A stretch of 64,000 nt of DNA from CAVXNB01 sp963763085 (GTDB taxonomy: Bacteria; Actinomycetota; Acidimicrobiia; Acidimicrobiales; Bog-793), in assembly GCA_963763085.1 (NCBI GenBank), contig CAVXNB010000003.1, forward strand, positions 186,001 through 250,000, in the 5' to 3' direction. Within the stretch, counting starts at the first letter, position 1. Each line of letters begins with the position of its first letter. This document shows positions 37,315 through 45,538 of the stretch, in pieces. The translations under genes and the position numbers were made by a program. Under the pieces are notes generated by a model. It was given only the letters and a program-made list of their open reading frames with translations, had not been told where the DNA came from and did not search any database.

Positions 37315-38505
37315 TCACGCGGACGCGCGGCGCGCAAGATGTCGGACACGGACGTAGAGGACGACCGCCACCAGTTCTGTAACCATGAGAACAAGACCGA
37401 GTGCGGCGACCACAGCCCAGGCGGCGAGCGCCCGTGCTTCTTGACCTTCACCGGTGGCAAGACGAAGGAGCCATCCACGCCCGCCAGTCGTTGAGATGAT
37501 GTAACTCCCAGAAAGCGGGACAGTGAAGGAAACGGCGCCCGCCAAAGGCTTGTCGTTCTCGGTCAGCCGGTCATGACTCGGATCGGAGAAGGTGAGCAGC
37601 GGACTGGCTGCACCGTCGCGCACGTCAACCTCGTTCGCCAGAAGCGGTGGACAACTGATTGCTTCTGTACAGCCGACGAATACCGTCTCCTGTCCGGCAG
37701 GCAGGAATGTTTTCACGACGCCGTATCCGGACAATGGCTTGGCGTGATCGAAGTAGCCCGCTAGACGGGACAGGGCCAGCGCACCCGGACCGGCTGCGAG
37801 AATCACGCCAATCACCAAGAGAACGAGGCTGACCGCCAGTGACGGGAGCAAGAGCCGCCGCAACGGCGCTAGAGGCCCGGAGCGGTCAGTCTCGGCAAGT
37901 CTGCGCCTGCGGGACATATCCATCGCTGCCACCGCCACCGCGATCACCGTGATCATCAGCGCAGCCGAGATAAGCAAGCGGTCTTCGACAGCCGCCGCGT
38001 GAAGATCGGTGAAACGATAGATCGCGCTAACGGGGGCCTGGTCGCTGAGCACGTAAGCCCGCCTGGCCGGATCGTATTCACGGGTAACGGGGTTTCCTTT
38101 GGCGAGGCGACTGAGGCCGCTCAGGACGACGGGCACGATCAAGAGGCTGGTGGAGGCCAGTGCCCAGACGGCGGCGATACGGCGAGGAAAGCGCGAGCGA
38201 AAGGGATGGGGCGGGAGTCCGCGATGCCCTTCGAATATCCCTGACTTGCCTAGCACGACCGCCATCCACAGCCAGAGCGCCAGCGCCAACACCACGGGGG
38301 GAATCAGCAAGGCGCCGTTCAGGTTGGGTGCTCCGCTGACGACCGTGATGATGAGGATCACGATCATGGCAAGGGCCGAGATGCAACCAAGGACAAGCGC
38401 AGCGGCGCTGATCAAGCCGAAGATCGAGGCATCGAAACGCCGGGGGGAGTCCGTCGTGCTCGCCCCGAAGTCCAAGGACGGACCGCGGACCGTCCTGGTG
38501 AACAC
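37315..38505 (-). CDS. Multi-pass membrane protein of unknown function
   Basis: 396 residues with about six hydrophobic segments (FGLISAAALVLGCISALAMIVILII, LLIPPVVLALALWLWMAVVL, AVWALASTSLLIVPVVLSGL, LLISAALMITVIAVAVAAM, LLPSLAVSLVLLVIGVILAAG, and ALGLVLMVTELVAVVLYV near the end). Between the last two lies a ~130-residue extracytoplasmic part with a CTEAISCPP disulfide candidate and a beta-rich VSFTVPLSGSYIISTTGGRGW segment. No recognised family. Confidence 0.7.
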   Translation of the reverse strand: MFTRTVRGPSLDFGASTTDSPRRFDASIFGLISAAALVLGCISALAMIVILIITVVSGAPNLNGALLIPPVVLALALWLWMAVVLGKSGIFEGHRGLPPHPFRSRFPRRIAAVWALASTSLLIVPVVLSGLSRLAKGNPVTREYDPARRAYVLSDQAPVSAIYRFTDLHAAAVEDRLLISAALMITVIAVAVAAMDMSRRRRLAETDRSGPLAPLRRLLLPSLAVSLVLLVIGVILAAGPGALALSRLAGYFDHAKPLSGYGVVKTFLPAGQETVFVGCTEAISCPPLLANEVDVRDGAASPLLTFSDPSHDRLTENDKPLAGAVSFTVPLSGSYIISTTGGRGWLLRLATGEGQEARALAAWAVVAALGLVLMVTELVAVVLYVRVRHLARRASA

Positions 38506-39165
38506 GTCTCTGATTCTCTCATCTGGTGAGCGAGCGGCGATTCAACGTTGATCGCACCCTCGTGAAACCTCACGACCTGCGCCACCGAGAAACTCTCCGG
38601 CTGATAACGACCCGACGTTCATGACCACCACTGGTTCCGATCTACGACCGGCTCAGGTCGGACGGACCGTGATCAAAGTGGAGGGACGGCAGCCGGTTCA
38701 GTCGGCGATGCGGAGTACATCCACAATTGCGCAGCGTGTGGATGTACCGGCATCACGAGCGCAAGTCGGGTTCGCCAGTCGAATCTCACGGGAGTGAGCG
38801 AAGCGAGCGACCGGTCCCATCACCAAGTTCTCCGTGACCACCACGACGCCGACGCCATGGCGAGGGACTGGTGTCAGGACCGGCAAAGGACCTGGGCGCC
38901 GTCTATGACGCGGTCCCCCTGCTGGGAGCGGGCCTCTGGACTGAGTAGGACCGGCGCTCTTAGCTGGATCAGGAAGCCGATGCTCAAGTGGTGGCGGACC
39001 GGTGCCGATAAGTGGTGGACGACCCCGGTCGCCTTGCGAGGGAAGCTCGGAGCCGTCCACCGCTGACAATTCTCGTCCTGCGCGGCGCGCCACATGGTGA
39101 TGGTCCGCGACACCAAGCCCGCGTGTGCGGCCATCTGGCATAGTCGGAGTCAGTAGCCTTGTGGT
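38506..39165. other. No convincing gene
   Basis: 660 bases between a minus-strand and a plus-strand gene. Short frames on both strands give Arg/His/Trp-rich products without recognisable blocks. A small run GAGCGAAGCGAGCGA near 38797 is an imperfect local repeat. It may be a decayed gene or long regulatory spacer. Confidence 0.45.
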
Positions 39166-39720
39166 GTGCGAGGGTTCCTGCCGAGTCTTTGGAAGGTGAG
39201 TCCCGCCCTGATCCTCGCCGTCGTCATCGCTCTCTGCGTCGTTGTGGTCTCTCGCTCGCACACAACCTGCAACCGTTGCGACGCGAACAACACCGCCGCG
39301 CAGGCGAACCTGCAAACGGCGCTGATCGGTGCCGGGACGTACTACGCCTCCAACGACCATTCCTACCTGGGTATCGACGGCGGTCCCCAGCTTCCAGCCG
39401 GTGTGTCGTCAATCTCCGAGATTGAAATCGGATTGACGTTCATCTCCGGCAACCACCCTTCTACCGCACCGAACATCATCAGCATTGTCGCCGCCAGCCC
39501 CTCGGTCGTGGTCGTGACCGCCTACGCCAAGGGGCCTGCGACCTGTTTCGGCATTCTCCACGTGGCTCGCAGCAGAGAGCACCCGTATTTCCCCGCCTAC
39601 CCGAGCACCGCCAACGTGGGTACCTACTATTTCAAGGGTACCTCGTCGTCATCGGCTGACTGCGCCGCTACGAACGTGGTTCCGACGGCGGTGAACACGA
39701 CCGGGTTCCCAGCGGCCTGA
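39166..39720 (+). CDS. Membrane-anchored pilin-like exported protein
   Basis: 184 residues from GTG 39166. N-terminal hydrophobic anchor (VSPALILAVVIALCVVVVS), then CNRCDANNTAAQANLQTALIGAGTYYASNDHSYLG, a helix-plus-loop pattern like the start of type II/IV pseudopilin domains without their GFTLIE cleavage motif. Later paired cysteines (ATCFGILHV; ADCAATN). The first bases (GTGCGAGGGTTCCTG) resemble those of the degenerate gene at 45539. Function unknown. Confidence 0.7.
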   Translation: MRGFLPSLWKVSPALILAVVIALCVVVVSRSHTTCNRCDANNTAAQANLQTALIGAGTYYASNDHSYLGIDGGPQLPAGVSSISEIEIGLTFISGNHPSTAPNIISIVAASPSVVVVTAYAKGPATCFGILHVARSREHPYFPAYPSTANVGTYYFKGTSSSSADCAATNVVPTAVNTTGFPAA

Positions 39721-39774
39721 TCCTGCCCAACTCCGCTTCGTTGGATTTAGGAGGGTATTGCGGGGCGACAACTG

Positions 39775-40111
39775 TCAGGGCAACTGGGGTGTCTGAGTTA
39801 CGCCAGCACAGGTGCTCGGAAGTTCCGCCAAGATTATGACTTGCTCGTTCTCGTCTCCGGCCTTCTGAGCGTCCCTCAATTTCGACGCTCGCGGCCTTCA
39901 GCACTGGACTATCAGCTCCCCGAAGGTACCCCAGGACTAAGTTGGTGTCGCCAGGAGTTATGTTTACGTAAGGCGATATGATCAGCGAGATAGAGAGACA
40001 CGCGTCCTCATCTGCCTTTGTCGCATGATAGAACGAGGCGCACCCCACCAAAAGGATTGAGCTACAAAGGCAACATCCGGCAAGGAGCATCCTGCGGATT
40101 TGATGAGTCAT
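39775..40111 (-). CDS. Small lipoprotein, with one frameshift
   Basis: From ATG 40111: MTHQIRRMLLAGCCLCSSILLVGC, a signal peptide with lipobox LVGC, then DACLSISLIISPYVNITPGDTNLVLGYL up to KAASVEIE. In the raw frame the sequence turns Arg-rich and runs on to 39668, overlapping the convergent gene. Removing one G near 39880 gives AQKAGDENEQVIILAELPSTC and a stop at 39775, which looks natural and removes the overlap. About 112 residues. Function unknown. Confidence 0.65.
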
Positions 40112-40238
40112 TTGATCTTGAGAATAGCCCGAGGTGGTCCGACTGAGGTCTAAGCCACAATCCATTGCGGAATCGCTAATTGGAACGTGGTCACCTTCGT
40201 CACGCGACCCAATCGGACGGCTGTCGCGTCTTGGTTGG

Positions 40239-40796
40239 TCACGTCACCGGCTCCAAGGACTGTAGGAAGGCCCTCAGCACTCCCGTGGGTGGCGGGTACG
40301 AGGCCGACTCAGAACCAACAAGGAGCCACACCAGGGGTCCCCGTTCTAGGGTCAGAGACTCCATGCAGATATATGCCCCGCCGCCGACGTTCGGGTTGTG
40401 ATCGGAACACAGCAGCGCCAGTTCCTGGCCGGGTACGTCTTGGCGTCGGATGTTGCAGATGACTTTCGCCAGGCACAGAAAGGCACGCGGGTGGTAAACG
40501 TCCTTCGGCAGCCGCGACGTGTTGGTCACGGAGACGGCGAAGAATTCGTGGGCGGTGTGGCCAACCTGGCACCCGAAGGTCGCCCCGTTTTCGGCAGTCC
40601 GACAGGTTGGCGTGCCAGGAAAGGCAGCAACGAACCGAAGACCGGGTGGCCCGTAGGTGTGTGAGGGGCCTTCGGTCAGATTGGGGGCCATGACGAAGCC
40701 AGCCCCGCCGGATGCCGCCAGCACCCCGACCCCGATGCCGATCACGCCGAGCACGGCCACAACGAACAGGGCGATTGGGTGGTGGGATGGTCGCAT
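40239..40796 (-). CDS. Family A exported/anchored protein, copy 1
   Basis: 185 residues. Anchor HHPIALFVVAVLGVIGIGVGVLA (residues ~5-27), then an extracytoplasmic domain with GPPGLRFVAAFPGTPTC, a second part rich in paired cysteines (ATFGCQVGH, LALLCSDHNPN, AYICMES) and a C-terminal helix ending VLRAFLQSLEPVT. The anchor, the F-x-AAF block and the C-terminal F(L/I)xSxxP end are shared with copies at 40800, 41292 and 43766. Three bases separate it from copy 2, so they are cotranscribed. Function unknown. Confidence 0.75.
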   Translation of the reverse strand: MRPSHHPIALFVVAVLGVIGIGVGVLAASGGAGFVMAPNLTEGPSHTYGPPGLRFVAAFPGTPTCRTAENGATFGCQVGHTAHEFFAVSVTNTSRLPKDVYHPRAFLCLAKVICNIRRQDVPGQELALLCSDHNPNVGGGAYICMESLTLERGPLVWLLVGSESASYPPPTGVLRAFLQSLEPVT

Positions 40797-40799
40797 CGT

Positions 40800-41282
40800 C
40801 TACCCGATGGGCTGGAAAGACCTAATAAAACTTTCGGCGTCTTCAGTGTTCGAAGATGACGCGACCACGAAGTATCCAACCTGTTGCGCCACGACGATTT
40901 TCGCATCTGTGCAAGCTCGCTCGACGAGCCGTCCGCATCGGAGGGGGTAAGTCCACACTTGGACACCGTTGAGGCAACTGACCTGTGGATGTCCCGACGG
41001 CATAACCGGCGCATACCCGGTCCAGAACCCGCCCGCACACTTCACTCCACTTGGCCCAATTGCCCTCAGAACCGCGACGCTCTCGGTGAGGCTCTGGCTC
41101 GCAAACCTGATTTCAGATGGTCTGACGACTTTGACCGGACCGTCGAACGCTGCTGTGAACCGGCCCCATGACGGTCCATACACCGTCGGATTCGCGCTGT
41201 CAGCCATAACGCCGACACCGATGCCGATGACCACCAGCACGGCCACGACGAACATCGTGATGGGGTGACGTGAGGTACGCAT
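40800..41282 (-). CDS. Family A exported/anchored protein, copy 2
   Basis: 160 residues. Anchor RHPITMFVVAVLVVIGIGVGVMA, followed by YGPSWGRFTAAFDGPVKVV, a block identical in its core to copy 3. The extracytoplasmic part has cysteines in GVKCAGGFW, QVSCLNG, LRCGRL and RACTDAK, and the protein ends AESFIRSFQPIG. Start region DNA (41205-41282) is closely similar to that of copies 1 and 3. Nine bases from copy 3. Function unknown. Confidence 0.75.
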   Translation of the reverse strand: MRTSRHPITMFVVAVLVVIGIGVGVMADSANPTVYGPSWGRFTAAFDGPVKVVRPSEIRFASQSLTESVAVLRAIGPSGVKCAGGFWTGYAPVMPSGHPQVSCLNGVQVWTYPLRCGRLVERACTDAKIVVAQQVGYFVVASSSNTEDAESFIRSFQPIG

Positions 41283-41291
41283 CGACGCCAG

Positions 41292-41861
41292 CTACCCGAT
41301 GGGCTGGAAGGAAGCGAGAAAGGCTTCTACAGGTGCGCTCGCGGGCGCGGAGGAAACAGCGGCTACCGTCCAGAGCACCTGTCCGTTGGATACGACATCC
41401 ACGTCCATGCACAGGCCAATCGCGCAGCGCGGCCCGAGGGTGACGACCGAGAGGCCGTTCGCATCTTGCTCCACCTTAGTGACGCCAGCACCCGGAAACC
41501 CCTTCTTCAAAGAGGCGACAACTGGTCCCATGGGAAGACCCTTAAATACGGAAACCGTCTCAGCGGCATGGGGCAAATCCCCTACCCAGTGGCCTTGCGG
41601 TACGTTCGAATACGAGCCGTCGGGAAAAGTGAGTGTCAGGGTGTTTTCGATGGGGACCGACCCAGTGGAACTACCGAGGAAGGCCATGGACGTGTGTCCC
41701 TGGTGTTGGTAGACGTGCCCAGCGAACGCCGCCGTGAAGCGGCCCCAGGACGGTCCGTAGACCTTCTGAGTCGTGGTGGCAGCGACAACTCCGACGCCGA
41801 TGCCGATGATCGCGAGCACGGTCACGACGAAGACGACGATGGGGTGCTTGATCGGTCGCAT
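41292..41861 (-). CDS. Family A exported/anchored protein, copy 3
   Basis: 189 residues. Anchor KHPIVVFVVTVLAIIGIGVGVVA, then YGPSWGRFTAAFAGHVYQHQG, a beta-rich middle (NTLTLTFPDGSYSNVPQGHW; VVTLGPRCAIGLCMDVDVVSNGQV) and the end PVEAFLASFQPIG. The layout (anchor, PsbP/LpqN-like alpha-beta domain, final amphipathic helix) recalls small secreted actinobacterial proteins of unknown role. Second of three tightly packed copies on the minus strand. Confidence 0.75.
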   Translation of the reverse strand: MRPIKHPIVVFVVTVLAIIGIGVGVVAATTTQKVYGPSWGRFTAAFAGHVYQHQGHTSMAFLGSSTGSVPIENTLTLTFPDGSYSNVPQGHWVGDLPHAAETVSVFKGLPMGPVVASLKKGFPGAGVTKVEQDANGLSVVTLGPRCAIGLCMDVDVVSNGQVLWTVAAVSSAPASAPVEAFLASFQPIG

Positions 41862-41950
41862 CTTGTCACGGTACTCGCGGCGAATGCAGCAGCAGTTTGG
41901 CGACCATGCCGGTCGCAGCCAACACGGCGGCCCGGCTTAACCCGACGAGG

Positions 41951-42706
41951 TCACCAGGTCGTCGGCCCGGTTGTCACGGTGCAACTTGACGTGGCTGGAG
42001 TGGGAGCGGTGGCCGTGAGCGCATCAGTTCCCGTTTCGGCAGGCGGTGCTGCAAGCGGTGTTGGGCCGGGGTGAGAGGCTTTGGCGACCGGGTTGAAACC
42101 GAAAGCGGAGTACCACTTGCCCGTCACCGGGTCGAACACGTCGTCGCAGGTAGAGGCAATTCCGTTCTGCAAGGCCAAGAACGGCGCACCCATCCCCGGA
42201 TGTCCGAACTGAAGCGGCGTCCTGCTGTCGGGTGCGGGGTAGACCGTGAACTCCGAGAATGGATGTGTGGCGTTCGGGTTGAGGCAGGTGGTCCCCAACG
42301 AGCAAATCAGCACCGCGACCATGGAACCCCCTGGTGACGTACGCACGGTTGCCGTCACGGTGGAGCCGTCGTGATAGGTCACGCTGCCACCGAAACCTAC
42401 GACCGTCCACACCATCTCCCTCGCCGACCCGAACCCTTCACAGAACGGAACAGTGAAGTTCGAAGTCAGCGCCGACTGGGCTGCGGACGACAGGAAACTC
42501 TTACCGCAAGCGGCGACGATCCACGGGTAGCGCGCACCCACCGCGGTGGGATTACTCGATTCGTTTGGCGTGCTAGTCGTTGTGGTTGGGCGGGAAACAC
42601 TGTTCTGCGTGGTCGGAGGGATCGTCTGGGCGCTCGTACACGCGGCAAGGGCCAACGCCAAGACCACCATCGCCGTCACGCCGAGCTTGGGGAGGCCAGG
42701 CATCAT
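41951..42706 (-). CDS. Family B lipoprotein, copy 2
   Basis: 251 residues. Leader KLGVTAMVVLALALAACTSAQTIPPTTQN: signal peptide, lipobox LAAC, then a Thr/Ser/Pro linker. The mature part has PWIVAACGKSFLSSAAQ, VPFCEGFGSAREMVW, VAVLICSLGTTCLNPN and ASTCDDVFDPVTGKW, six cysteines arranged as likely disulfides. The leader and linker match the lipoproteins at 42798, 43394 and 34898, but the mature domains differ. Between family A copies 3 and 4 in the same run of genes. Confidence 0.75.
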   Translation of the reverse strand: MMPGLPKLGVTAMVVLALALAACTSAQTIPPTTQNSVSRPTTTTSTPNESSNPTAVGARYPWIVAACGKSFLSSAAQSALTSNFTVPFCEGFGSAREMVWTVVGFGGSVTYHDGSTVTATVRTSPGGSMVAVLICSLGTTCLNPNATHPFSEFTVYPAPDSRTPLQFGHPGMGAPFLALQNGIASTCDDVFDPVTGKWYSAFGFNPVAKASHPGPTPLAAPPAETGTDALTATAPTPATSSCTVTTGPTTW

Positions 42707-42797
42707 GCCGCTCGCAGCGAATACAGAATCGTCTTGGCCGTCATTTGCCAGTCCGCTTTCCAGCTGGCTAGGCCCGCGCAGCCAGACCTAGGTGAGC

Positions 42798-43343
42798 CTA
42801 CCGGAGATGGAATTTTGCCCGGAATTGCGCTGTGGTCATCGGGTGGAGGCCCAACAGCAAGTCGGTCTCGGGAGTTCCAAGCGTCGACAGGTCCGGTCTG
42901 GCCCTGCCGTCGACCGCATCGCCAACTCCGCTACCGGATGCCATCCAGCTTGATGGCTCAACAATCGCCATGGCCAGCGACCCCGCGGGAGTATTTGAGC
43001 CTGGGCGCACAGGAACGTTACCGGCGCTAAATCTCCCTCCACCGGAGATGACGAGGGCGTACACGGGAGGACCCCCGGAAATGCCGCTCGGAGGCCCGCC
43101 ATTGAAGAAGCTGACCGCTGCATCTCGCGTCGTCGTAACCCAAGTGACCCTGCGCGGGTGCGAGTTGCCGTCTGCCGCCGCAAGGTCGACGGCGAACTGG
43201 TCAATCTCCTGAGACAGCGACGAAAGAGCCGCGTCATGTGCAACATGGTGGGTCGTCGGGGGCACCGCCTGCCCGGCGGTACAGGCGGCGACCGTTAGCG
43301 CCAACACCACCAGCACGACGATACTGACTCTCACCATTGCCAT
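42798..43343 (-). CDS. Family B lipoprotein, copy 3
   Basis: 181 residues from ATG 43343 (the frame extends to 43466 without homology). Leader VSIVVLVVLALTVAACTAGQAVPPTTHH with lipobox VAAC and the same PPTT linker start as copy 2. Mature region LSQEIDQFAVDLAAADGNSHPRRVTWVTTTRDAAVSFFNG and ETDLLLGLHPMTTAQFRAKFHLR, no further cysteines. Function unknown. Confidence 0.7.
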   Translation of the reverse strand: MAMVRVSIVVLVVLALTVAACTAGQAVPPTTHHVAHDAALSSLSQEIDQFAVDLAAADGNSHPRRVTWVTTTRDAAVSFFNGGPPSGISGGPPVYALVISGGGRFSAGNVPVRPGSNTPAGSLAMAIVEPSSWMASGSGVGDAVDGRARPDLSTLGTPETDLLLGLHPMTTAQFRAKFHLR

Positions 43344-43393
43344 GCTCCCACGAAGCTGAGACGGGCGTACTTCGCGTAGGGGACGGTGACCGG

Positions 43394-43731
43394 CTAGACG
43401 CAGACGTCCCTGATCTGGGCGGTGACGACGTGACCGGCGCGCACGGCAACGCTCTGGGAACCCCAAAAACCCGTCACGCGGTACTCGCCGGGAACAACCG
43501 AGAACCGATACCTGGCACGTGACCGTATGGTCGTAGTGGCGACGACGCTGGACCCCGAATCGAGGCTCACCTTCAGATGGAGTATCTCACCCGGCGGACA
43601 TACCTTGCCTCGCAGGCGTCGGCGACCTCGGTCAAGGTACCGGTGGCTCTCATCGTGCTCGACGTACAGGCGGCGAGCAAAAGCGCCATGACCACCATTG
43701 CGACCGCTCCGAGCTTGGATCGTTGCCCCAC
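43394..43731 (-). CDS. Family B lipoprotein, copy 4, with carboxypeptidase-regulatory-like domain and one frameshift
   Basis: Not visible as one reading frame. From GTG 43731: RSKLGAVAMVVMALLLAACTSSTMRATGTLTEVADACEARY, a signal peptide with lipobox LAAC, ending in a stop at 43573. In another frame the domain continues from PPGEILHLKVSLDSGSSVV through YRFSVVPGEYRVTGFWG to HVVTAQIRDVCV, stop 43394. One base missing near 43602 joins both into about 112 residues. The second part aligns with residues 50-130 of the lipoprotein at 34898 (YRFTDVIPGHYDLTEG). Function unknown. Confidence 0.65.
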
Positions 43732-43765
43732 GTGGGTCGCCCCACTGCTACGTCTGACGGGCTAC

Positions 43766-44467
43766 CTATCGAGCCGGTCGAAACGACCGCAGGAAAGCCT
43801 TGATGGTGGGAAGGCTCTGCGCGTTGCCAAGCCCGAGGACCTGCCACTTCGCGTGGCCCAGCGAAACTGACAGCATTCCGCGGCACTGGTTGAGTTCCAG
43901 GTCGCAATGGAAAGCCTCGGAGCCTTGTGCGTGTCGGACAGTAACCAGCGTCACTCCGCTAGAACCGGTCCAAGCAGCGACTCCCCCGAAGTTGGCGCGT
44001 CCAAGATCCGACTCGATGGTGAGAGTTGTCCCGCTCGCGCTTCGGAAGAAGTACTGACAGAAATGAAGAAAGGCAAATCCCTGGGTCCCGCTGGGAAGTG
44101 CGGCGGTGAATTGTGCTCCTGGCGCACCTAGCAACACGGCGCTCGGCCGCGGACAATCTGCAACTGGGACAGGCAGGGACGGGAGTGCTGCTTGACCAGA
44201 TGCAGCGAGCACGCCCACGCCGACGAGGATGACGGCGAGGATGACCAATACGAAGGCAGCAATCGGGTGTCGAAGGTTCGGGATTGTCCGCAACGGGACC
44301 GGAGTTACCACGGGATGGACCGCTGTCAGGTTTCCTTGTCGATGGGGTTGGTCGGCCATCTGACCGGTCGAGGGTCCCACGGTACGGCTTGCGTCAAGTC
44401 GTCGGTCGTGCCAGTACTGCTTTTCCCCGCTAGGTAGAGCTTGGGAGTCCTCGCTCATCGGCTCCAA
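43766..44467 (-). CDS. Family A exported/anchored protein, copy 4, with cytosolic extension
   Basis: 233 residues. Unlike copies 1-3 there is no start codon at the anchor, so an N-terminal extension of about 65 polar residues precedes LRHPIAAFVLVILAVILVGVGVLA. The extracytoplasmic part has LGAPGAQFTAALPSG, LHFCQYFF, FHCDLELNQCRGM and ends IKAFLRSFRPAR. It is the first gene of the minus-strand run that contains all A and B copies. Start could be ATG 44467 or 44455. Confidence 0.7.
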   Translation of the reverse strand: MEPMSEDSQALPSGEKQYWHDRRLDASRTVGPSTGQMADQPHRQGNLTAVHPVVTPVPLRTIPNLRHPIAAFVLVILAVILVGVGVLAASGQAALPSLPVPVADCPRPSAVLLGAPGAQFTAALPSGTQGFAFLHFCQYFFRSASGTTLTIESDLGRANFGGVAAWTGSSGVTLVTVRHAQGSEAFHCDLELNQCRGMLSVSLGHAKWQVLGLGNAQSLPTIKAFLRSFRPAR

Positions 44468-44503
44468 GGGTACTGCTTCACCTTGGAACCCTTCTAAGGG
44501 CTA

Positions 44504-45187
44504 TCAGCGTGCCTTGGTGACCTCTCCACCCGCCGACATGGCCACAGAACGCACTGTTGCCGGGTACCAGCGCAGTCCGCCCTGCGCGGTGGCAACCCGG
44601 TCGGCATTCAGCCCGTCGGCAATTGCCATCCAGGTGCGCCCCTTCGCCCGTTCTCTCAGGATGCGGCCCACCACCTTGTCGGGCAGGGTCCTGGGCCTGC
44701 CGAGCACGACGCCCTGGGACTTCTTGACCGCCAGCGCGGCCTTGGTGCGCTCGCCGATGAGTCGTCGCTCAAGCTCGGCGAAGACACTGAGTATCTGCGC
44801 CATGGCCCTGCCCGCAGGTGTCGTCGTGTCCACCGGGGCGTCCAGAGCCACCAGGCCCCACCCCGACTTCTCCGACCGTTGCATCAGTCCGCTGGCATCG
44901 TGGACCGAGCGGGTGAGCCGATCCAGCCGCGAGACCATGAACACATCGCCGTGGCGGGCATCCAGGTCTTCCAGAGCCGCCGTCAGCGCCGGACGCACCA
45001 GGGACTTCCCGGAGACGCCAGCGTCGGTATGGAGGGCCAGCAGCGGGAGTTCACGTCGTTGGCACTCGGCTCGGATGGCTGCCTCTTGGACGGCGAGACC
45101 GGCTCCGCTATCGGCTTGTTCCTCGGTGGAGACCCGCAAGTAGCCGACCACGCCGCGCTTTTCGCCGGATTTCTTCGCCTTCTCCAC
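44504..45187 (-). CDS. Small serine recombinase (resolvase/invertase type)
   Basis: About 227 residues from GTG 45187. Resolvase catalytic domain: GYLRVSTEEQADSGAGLAVQ with the nucleophile Ser, DVFMVSRLDRLTRS with the active Arg pair, GRAMAQILSVFAELERRLIGERTKAAL (E-helix). A short linker leads to a helix-turn-helix tail (GRTWMAIADGLNADRVATAQGG). Size and layout match Tn3-resolvase/invertase relatives, not large integrases. The gene for a 74-residue protein ends one base upstream, forming a unit. Target sites were not found. Confidence 0.9.
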   Translation of the reverse strand: MEKAKKSGEKRGVVGYLRVSTEEQADSGAGLAVQEAAIRAECQRRELPLLALHTDAGVSGKSLVRPALTAALEDLDARHGDVFMVSRLDRLTRSVHDASGLMQRSEKSGWGLVALDAPVDTTTPAGRAMAQILSVFAELERRLIGERTKAALAVKKSQGVVLGRPRTLPDKVVGRILRERAKGRTWMAIADGLNADRVATAQGGLRWYPATVRSVAMSAGGEVTKAR

Positions 45188-45188
45188 A

Positions 45189-45413
45189 CTACGGATTATA
45201 GCAAACGAACGATTGTGATATGACCGAGAACATCGGACCGAGTAATGACGAGTCACGCCCGAGCACGGCGTCCAGGGCCACGACCGCGCCCTGCAACCGG
45301 TAGGTCATCCCAGTGGTGGCGGTCAACTCATCGACGGCGATCATGTCCAAGAGACCGTGGAGGCGACCAGCAAGTTCGGCGATTTCGCCACGGGTGAGGG
45401 GACGAGCGGCCAT
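45189..45413 (-). CDS. Small ORF upstream of the recombinase, duplicated
   Basis: 74 residues from ATG 45413. LTRGEIAELAGRLHGLLDMIAVDELTATTGMTYRLQGAVVALDAVLG is helical and soluble. A decayed copy of the same gene, including upstream bases, lies at 46670-46886. Its stop is one base from the recombinase GTG, so the two are translated together; it might be an accessory factor. No known family. Confidence 0.65.
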   Translation of the reverse strand: MAARPLTRGEIAELAGRLHGLLDMIAVDELTATTGMTYRLQGAVVALDAVLGRDSSLLGPMFSVISQSFVCYNP

Positions 45414-45538
45414 GACTCCATGGTGCCGCACCGCGAACGAGTAGGGGTGGACGGAGCCAAGGAGCGCACGGTGGTGAGTCAACCGCCGCAGGGGCCAAGG
45501 ACCAGCAAGTGCTTCATGGCGCTGCCATACTCGCGAGG

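Larger units (their letters stand above)
40715..41865. repeat. Repeated 5' coding segments of family A genes
   Basis: The first ~80 bases of copies 1, 2 and 3 (about 40718-40796, 41204-41282, 41783-41861) are the same sequence with scattered changes; shared runs include AGCACGGCCAC and CGATGGG/GATTGGG near the start codons and CCGATGGGCTGGAA at the preceding stop of two copies. A fourth, more diverged copy lies near 44205-44290. These are direct repeats able to recombine. Confidence 0.6.

Noticed and set aside
38790..38815. GAGCGAAGCGAGCGA run as start of a CRISPR or tandem repeat array
   Set aside because: Only one imperfect unit pair, no spacers, no cas genes in the window.
38506..39165. 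Insertion sequence remnant
   Set aside because: No transposase motifs, terminal inverted repeats or target duplications could be found; left as unassigned.
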